NCBI GenBank assembly: GCA_013043085.1
Contig: JABDOU010000318.1
Location: 1 to 10,361, forward strand
From: Acidimicrobiia bacterium
Lineage (GTDB): Bacteria; Actinomycetota; Acidimicrobiia; Spongiisociales; SHLN01
Reading direction: 5' to 3'
DNA length: 10,361 nucleotides
This document shows positions 6,600 through 10,361 of this stretch, piece by piece. The notes beneath the pieces were generated by a model, which saw only the letters and a list, made by a program, of their open reading frames with translations, was not told the origin of the DNA and ran no database searches. Made by a program: the position numbers and the translations under genes. Within the stretch, counting starts at the first letter, position 1. Every line of letters starts with the position of its first letter.

Positions 6600-7980
6600 G
6601 AGAAGCCGTCCGTCCGTCAGATGTGTCTTCAGCCACCAAAGGTTCGGGCGCCGGGGCTTCGAAGTTGACGTTTCGCTCCGCAATCTTGCGGGCAACCTCG
6701 TCTGATTCAATTACCGTACTTCCGTATACCTCGCCGGTTCGCTCTAAAGCTGCCTCGAGCGCTTCGACGCAATGCGGATCGAACTGCGTTCCAGCCTTGT
6801 CTTTTAGCTCTGCCAGGGCGTACTTCTGAGTGAGAGCCTTGCGGTACGGTCGCGTAGACGTCATCGCATCAAACGCGTCCGCAACGGCCAGAACTCTGGC
6901 TTCGATACCGGGACGCTCCCCCTCGGTGTGGCCAGACCCGCCATAACCGGCACCATCGAAATGGGAATGATGGCCTGATGCAATCTCGAGCATCGGTCGC
7001 AAGAATTCGACCTCGCCCAGGACTTCCTCGACCATGTGAGCATGGTCCTGCATGAGATCGTATTCATCGGTCGTCAACCGACCCTGCTTGCGGAGCAGAT
7101 CAGACGGAATCGCGAGTTTGCCGATGTCATGGATCAGCGCCGCGACTCTGATACGTTCGAGGTCAGCCCCTTTGAACCCCATCTCGACACCAATCAGCTG
7201 TGAGAAGTAGGCCACCCGCTCTGTATGACCGGCGGTGTATGGATCCTTGGCCTCCAACGCCTTGGTGAAGCCGGCCAGGGTGTCGAGTTGTGCCTCGCGA
7301 AGCCGGGCATACGAATCCATCGAGAGATGGCCGACGAAGAACACAACCAGAATCAGCGGTAACGTCACGGGCCCGACGAGAACCATCGTCGCTCCTAGCA
7401 ATCCGCCCAGAAATCCCATGATCAGGTTGGAGGGAATGAGTCGCGCCATGCCCGACCAGGGCCATACATTCTGGCGACGGAGGGCGAGGCGAATGCCCGC
7501 AATCACGAGACAAATGTTGACGACGCCGTAGCCCACCGCTCCGATTGCGGAGGCGAGAGCGACCGTCGTCATGGTTGCGGGAGCGATCGACGCCGGCAGG
7601 GTGAGCTCAACGAGCCAGGAACCCATCACCGCTGACAGCACGAGTTGTCCGAAGTTCGCAAAGAGCTGGAATATCCGACGCCTGCGTATATCGGCCGGGT
7701 TGATGGCCCCGAGCGCTGCCATCACCGCCGTCCCGAGCATTGCCTGACCCGGGCCGAATACCACTGCTGCGGTGAGAATGACCATCACGGACGGGCTGGC
7801 GAGCAGCCGGTCATTGACCTCTACCGACTGCCAATGGAAGTAGACAAACGCAGCGGCGAAAACCGGCCACGTGAGTGTCAGAGGAAATGACTCCACCTGT
7901 GCCAACCACACGATGGCAGCTGCGCCTGACAGCGCGTAGAGCCCGCCGATGAAGAGGCGGTTCAGGTCAATACGGGGCAT
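6592..7980 (-). CDS. Membrane-anchored HD-GYP domain phosphodiesterase
   Basis: The 462-residue protein has six to eight N-terminal membrane helices (about 8-220) of an unnamed MASE-like sensor type, then a linker and a full HD-GYP domain. Seen: 'D-P-Y-T-A-G-H252-T-E-R-V', 'A-A-L-I-H284-D285-I-G-K288', H313 in 'D-H-A-H-M-V-E-E', the pair H337-H338, 'F-D-G-A-G-Y-G' at 341-347, and 'R-V-L-A-V-A-D-A-F-D-A-M-T-S' at about 362-375. All expected metal ligands are present; the only oddity is GYG for GYP. The family hydrolyses cyclic di-GMP (some cGAMP) in the cytoplasm. A 37-residue polar tail follows. I chose the ATG at 7980 over the TTG at 7986. It has neither a TANNNT box at 6-8 bases nor a Shine-Dalgarno sequence, so its RNA probably begins further upstream. 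Confidence 0.92.
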   Translation of the reverse strand: MPRIDLNRLFIGGLYALSGAAAIVWLAQVESFPLTLTWPVFAAAFVYFHWQSVEVNDRLLASPSVMVILTAAVVFGPGQAMLGTAVMAALGAINPADIRRRRIFQLFANFGQLVLSAVMGSWLVELTLPASIAPATMTTVALASAIGAVGYGVVNICLVIAGIRLALRRQNVWPWSGMARLIPSNLIMGFLGGLLGATMVLVGPVTLPLILVVFFVGHLSMDSYARLREAQLDTLAGFTKALEAKDPYTAGHTERVAYFSQLIGVEMGFKGADLERIRVAALIHDIGKLAIPSDLLRKQGRLTTDEYDLMQDHAHMVEEVLGEVEFLRPMLEIASGHHSHFDGAGYGGSGHTEGERPGIEARVLAVADAFDAMTSTRPYRKALTQKYALAELKDKAGTQFDPHCVEALEAALERTGEVYGSTVIESDEVARKIAERNVNFEAPAPEPLVAEDTSDGRTASRG

Positions 7981-8028
7981 GAGCAAAAGGCGATAGAAGG
8001 GGCGGACGGCCCGGCGACCAACGGACAG

Positions 8029-8118
8029 TTAACCAATCGAGAAGCTGGCTGCGCCGGCTGCCACGGCTGCTGCCATAGCTCCCAGCGCTAGTACTACTTT
8101 CAGGATCTTGGTTTTCAA
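8029..8118 (-). CDS. Possible 29-residue hydrophobic mini-protein upstream of the HD-GYP genes
   Basis: A TTG-started ORF encodes a three-lysine N-terminus (K2, K4, K7) and an unbroken hydrophobic, alanine-rich stretch from V8 to A24, ending S-F-S-I-G. This is the profile of a small membrane protein or a bare signal-anchor. An A-A-A-G-G-G-G element ends nine bases before the TTG, so it could be translated through a Shine-Dalgarno sequence, unlike most genes here. That G-run also pairs with CCCC in a mini-hairpin (8128-8138, loop AAA). The TAA is in frame with the HD-GYP gene, 48 bases before its ATG, and no stop lies between, so readthrough would fuse the two. The ORF is short and uses TTG, so it may be chance. 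Confidence 0.35.
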   Translation of the reverse strand: MKTKILKVVLALGAMAAAVAAGAASFSIG

Positions 8119-8513
8119 GTGTTATCGCCCCTTTGGGGTTCAGGCTCACCTTCGGCGCTGTGATGCCGATGGCTGCAATCGCTCCGCTAGGGGTTATGGG
8201 TCGTCCGGGCACGTCTTCCCTCCTCCGCAGCTGCACATGGGCAGCCTCGGAAATCTTTAGACACTCCTCTACCCGACAGGGAGTTGTCCCTGGCGAGTCG
8301 TTAAAGGCTCCGCCCGCAGAACCCAAACCTTCTGATCTACCAATCGTGCCAGCGCGGCCGAATGGCGGACTAAAGAGAGTTTTCCCGCTTTTGCTCCCCC
8401 CAAGCTAGCGGCAGTTCTCGGAAACCCCAATGGTCTTATGAGGATGAGGTTCTCGTCATTTCCTGGTTTTTACAAGGTCTTTGCAAGGCCTCCTCCATAA
8501 CAATCACCACGGC
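8119..8513. other. Gene-poor region upstream of the HD-GYP operon and the 8527 gene
   Basis: About 390 bases hold no convincing gene of normal size. Seen: CAGGGA-GTTG-TCCCTG (8277-8292), a perfect 6-bp hairpin that extends by two more pairs past one mismatch (to 8274-8295); GGTCTT-TGC-AAGGCC (8476-8490), a weaker hairpin with one G-U pair; and, on the minus strand, a 14-codon ORF (8238 to 8194) with GAGG six bases before its ATG and a C-x-C-x6-C spacing. Longer open frames across the region lack family-like sequence. I compared it by eye with common riboswitch cores (cyclic di-GMP, cyclic di-AMP, B12, TPP, glycine, T-box) and saw no match. It could be the 5' leader of the HD-GYP transcript. 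Confidence 0.5.
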
Positions 8514-8519
8514 TACGCT
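8514..8519 (+). promoter_or_regulatory. Putative -10 box (TACGCT) of a leaderless promoter
   Basis: TACGCT matches TANNNT and ends seven bases before the GTG at 8527. There is no Shine-Dalgarno sequence before that GTG, and no ATG, GTG or TTG further upstream in frame that I can find nearby. A clear -35 box is not visible. Confidence 0.4.
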
Positions 8520-8526
8520 TCAGCTC

Positions 8527-9147
8527 GTGGATAACCGAGAACTCGAGGAAACGCTGTGCCGGCTGCCGGCCATTGACGCTGTGCGCGTGATTTCTGACGG
8601 TGAGCGTGTTGCAGAGGTACATGTCCTGGCGTCCCCCGCCAAGGCTGCCAAACAGGTGGTGCGAGATATCCAGAGCCTGGCCATGGCTCGTTACGGCATC
8701 GGGATCGACCGGAGAACAATCTCGGTGGTTCAAATAACTCCCGAGGATCGCAATGCAGAACTGGAACGCCCGGCAATTGCCGGAATCATCGAACGGCCCA
8801 CCGGTTCCACCACCGAAGCAACAGTCAACCTTTCCTGGCAAGGAAATCTTTACGAAGGCATGGCAGTCGGGCCCGCAGCGACGTCGGCCCGGCTCCGGTT
8901 GATCGGTGAAGCCACGCTGCGAGCGCTTGAACAGGCACTGGGAGGCGACCAGATGATGCAGCTCGACTCGGTGGGAGTTGCAGCAGTAGGAACCAGGCCG
9001 GTCATGATTGCACAGGTTGTTTCCATGAACGGCACGACCGAAGAAGTCGCTGTGGGCTCGTCATTGGTCCGGGGAGATGATGCAGAAGCCGCTGTGAGAG
9101 CGGTCCTCGACGCCATGAACCGCCGGATTCCTTCCTTGCGCCGTTGA
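8527..9147 (+). CDS. Conserved hypothetical protein with two alpha/beta modules
   Basis: A 206-residue soluble protein without a signal peptide or membrane segment. I do not recognise a named family, though the sequence looks conserved rather than random. Module 1 (about 4-70) runs helix, strand, strand, helix, strand: 'L-P-A-I-D-A-V-R-V-I-S-D-G' then 'E-V-H-V-L-A-S' then 'K-Q-V-V-R-D-I-Q-S-L' and 'G-I-G-I-D-R-R-T-I-S-V-V-Q', somewhat like small BON- or ACT-sized folds. Module 2 (about 83-200) has strands around 97-103 and 110-115, a helix 'A-R-L-R-L-I-G-E-A-T-L-R-A-L-E-Q-A-L' (121-138), more strands, then 'S-S-L-V-R-G-D-D-A-E-A-A-V-R-A-V-L-D-A-M-N-R'. The GTG start is the only one available in that part of the frame. 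The stop overlaps the next gene's TTG (TTGA), so the two genes are coupled. Confidence 0.8.
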   Translation: MDNRELEETLCRLPAIDAVRVISDGERVAEVHVLASPAKAAKQVVRDIQSLAMARYGIGIDRRTISVVQITPEDRNAELERPAIAGIIERPTGSTTEATVNLSWQGNLYEGMAVGPAATSARLRLIGEATLRALEQALGGDQMMQLDSVGVAAVGTRPVMIAQVVSMNGTTEEVAVGSSLVRGDDAEAAVRAVLDAMNRRIPSLRR

Positions 9148-9758
9148 CCACCTTTCTGATTGTCCGACACGGCGAGGCTGAGGGCAACGCCGAAGGCCGG
9201 TTCATCGGTCAGATCGACGTCCCCCTCACCCCTCTCGGCCGCCGGCAGGTTGAGCGTCTCGCCCCGACGCTCCTTGACCTCGGTATTACGAAAATCGTCT
9301 CAAGTGATCTGCAACGCGCAGCCGAGACCGTTCGGCCAGTCGCTGAACTCCTCGGACTCATGCTCGAATACGAGCCGCGCTTCCGTGAGATCGCCAACGG
9401 CGAGTGGGCTGGCCTCATGGCTGATGACATCGCAACCATGTGGCCCGAGAGATTCGCCGCCTATCGAGCCGGCGAAGATGTCGCCCGCGAAGGCGGGGAG
9501 CGATGGGAAGACGTCCAACGGCGGGTTCGTGAAGCGCTGATCGAGCTGGCAAGCGCGAGCAGAAGCGACGATGTTGTCCTGGTTGGGACCCATGCCGGGC
9601 CGGCCATGGCTATCGCCAGATGGGCGGCCGGGCACCCTCCCATCGGCAACGTGTTCACGTCAGAATTCCCGCCGGTCGCCAACACTTCGGTGTCGACGTT
9701 TCAGATGATCTCGAACAACCCACGATTGATCGAATACAACCGCATCCATCATCTCTGA
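9144..9758 (+). CDS. Histidine phosphatase family protein (phosphoglycerate-mutase-like)
   Basis: The 204-residue protein carries the complete histidine-phosphatase catalytic set: R8-H9-G10 with the phospho-accepting H9 in 'L-I-V-R-H-G-E-A-E-G-N'; R58 in 'S-S-D-L-Q-R-A-A-E-T'; E82 in 'F-R-E-I-A-N-G-E-W-A-G-L', the usual proton donor position; and H150 in 'V-G-T-H-A-G-P'. Length is normal for the cobC/GpmB-like branch, which removes phosphate from varied small molecules; the substrate cannot be told. The glucosyl-3-phosphoglycerate and alpha-ribazole phosphatases are in the same branch. The TTG start overlaps the preceding stop by three bases (TTGA), a coupled arrangement. The C-terminus overlaps the convergent downstream gene by ten bases. 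Confidence 0.9.
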   Translation: MTTFLIVRHGEAEGNAEGRFIGQIDVPLTPLGRRQVERLAPTLLDLGITKIVSSDLQRAAETVRPVAELLGLMLEYEPRFREIANGEWAGLMADDIATMWPERFAAYRAGEDVAREGGERWEDVQRRVREALIELASASRSDDVVLVGTHAGPAMAIARWAAGHPPIGNVFTSEFPPVANTSVSTFQMISNNPRLIEYNRIHHL

Positions 9759-10361
9759 CGCCGTCGCGCTCGGCGATGCTGCACGTTCTTGCGAGTCAGT
9801 ATGGACGCGCCCGGGCCTGGGTCTGCCGCAAAATACTCGGCAGACAACGACTCCATCAGGGTTCGACGTGAAGGTTCGCCCCCGACGAAAATCGCTGCGC
9901 CCGTGTCTTTGACCATCGCGAGAGTACGTGTGAACGCGCCGATGTCTTCTTCATCAGCGATCACGAGATCAAAACGATGTTGGAACACATCCTCCAGGAA
10001 TCCGTCGAGATCCTGATAATGGCTGGCGACCCGGATATCGAGGTCGAGCTGGGATTGAACGAGGGTGTCCAGGCCTCGATGACACGGATGGAGTTGGACG
10101 ATCAGCTTGCCGGTCATCGGTAACCCGTCGCGGATCCAGGGGACATATCCGACAACGCCGGGTCCCGCCATGAGGACCACCGCTTGATCCGCCAGGTTGG
10201 CAAACGCCCGGAGCGAAGCCGCCAGCGAGGTGTCAACATCACCCAGACCATGTTCGGCGAGCGCGGACATCCACGCTTCTGCTTGCCGCGGTTCGTTCAT
10301 GAAGTCCACGAGCGAGCGAAGGCCTGCATGTGAAATCTCGCATGGTCTGGGACGTATCGAT
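9749..10361 (-). CDS. O-methyltransferase-like Rossmann protein, probably degenerate; N-terminus beyond window
   Basis: The frame is open to the right edge, so the start may lie outside. Internal candidates are GTG at 10309 and ATG at 10300, and no -10 box or Shine-Dalgarno sequence supports either. Counting from 10309, the order of elements resembles class I O-methyltransferases of the Rv1220c type: strand and glycine loop 'V-V-L-M-A-G-P-G-V-V-G' (44-54), 'D-G-L-P-M-T-G-K-L-I' (61-70), then 'R-F-D-L-V-I-A-D-E-E-D' (112-122), 'L-A-M-V-K-D-T-G-A-A-I-F-V' (130-142). Key residues differ: the acidic residue expected after strand 2, which binds the SAM ribose, is missing (V-Q-L-H-P), and the glycine loop is atypical. 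The C-terminus is strongly basic (R-R-A-R-R-R). Family assignment is by fold resemblance; activity is doubtful. Confidence 0.6.
   Translation of the reverse strand, partial: SIRPRPCEISHAGLRSLVDFMNEPRQAEAWMSALAEHGLGDVDTSLAASLRAFANLADQAVVLMAGPGVVGYVPWIRDGLPMTGKLIVQLHPCHRGLDTLVQSQLDLDIRVASHYQDLDGFLEDVFQHRFDLVIADEEDIGAFTRTLAMVKDTGAAIFVGGEPSRRTLMESLSAEYFAADPGPGASILTRKNVQHRRARRRQR

Noticed and set aside
6600..6710. N-terminal extension of the second HD-GYP-like protein to 6710
   Set aside because: It would overlap the upstream coding region by 119 bases and add an arginine/threonine-rich segment unlike the following helices; the GTG at 6599 gives a natural eight-base overlap.
7967..8326. Minus-strand open frame of 119 codons across the leader region
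   Set aside because: Part of it looks helix-like, hinting at a helix-turn-helix, but it runs into Ser/Arg-rich low-complexity sequence, overlaps the HD-GYP start in another frame, and has only a TTG start without a promoter or ribosome site.
8119..8460. Cyclic-di-GMP riboswitch upstream of the HD-GYP genes
   Set aside because: I looked on the minus strand for the conserved cores of the GEMM-I aptamer and found none; the hairpins present do not assemble into that fold by eye.
8476..8490. Hairpin GGTCTT-TGC-AAGGCC as a terminator
   Set aside because: It has no following T tract on either strand and the stem needs a G-U pair.
8400..8526. tRNA gene or T-box
   Set aside because: There is no GGTTCRANNCC T-arm, no cloverleaf-sized set of stems, and no AGGGTGG-type T-box sequence.

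Overview
The window looks like chromosomal DNA of a moderately high-GC actinobacterium (roughly 58-60 % G+C by eye). The gene content fits this: DUF5317 and DUF2157 membrane proteins, a cytoplasmic sulfite-oxidase-like molybdoenzyme, YIP1-type proteins and SRPBCC proteins. So does the gene style: GTG and TTG starts, few Shine-Dalgarno sequences, and TANNNT -10 boxes placed directly against start codons, as in leaderless transcription. An Acidimicrobiia-like lineage is my guess only. I see no mobile element, CRISPR array, rRNA or tRNA.

Layout. 1-1349 (minus): a coupled operon of two tandem YIP1-family membrane paralogues followed by a trans-sulfuration PLP enzyme that runs off the left edge. 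1400-1837 (minus): an SRPBCC lipid/ligand-binding-fold protein. 1906-2517 (minus) and 2565-3059 (plus): a divergent pair, a molybdopterin oxidoreductase and a TlpA-like thioredoxin lipoprotein. Their start codons are 47 nt apart and are separated by a 9-bp inverted repeat whose arms each carry a -10 box. 3066-4614 (minus): a DUF2157 membrane protein coupled to a single-pass hypothetical protein. 4756-5352 (plus): DUF5317.

5406-7980 (minus): two overlapping genes for membrane-anchored HD-GYP-type proteins. The first is catalytically intact, so a likely cyclic-di-GMP phosphodiesterase. The second has lost its GYP motif and several metal ligands. Upstream on the same strand is a 29-codon ORF for a hydrophobic mini-protein (8029-8118), and then about 390 nt with no recognisable gene. 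8527-9758 (plus): a conserved hypothetical protein coupled to a histidine-phosphatase gene. These run tail-to-tail, with a 10-nt overlap, into a degenerate O-methyltransferase-like gene that continues past the right edge.

The points most worth a second look are the symmetric divergent promoter at 2523-2560, the enzyme/pseudo-enzyme HD-GYP pair with its hydrophobic mini-ORF and unexplained leader, and the repeated TANNNT-N6-8-start pattern. I found no convincing wholly new multi-gene system.
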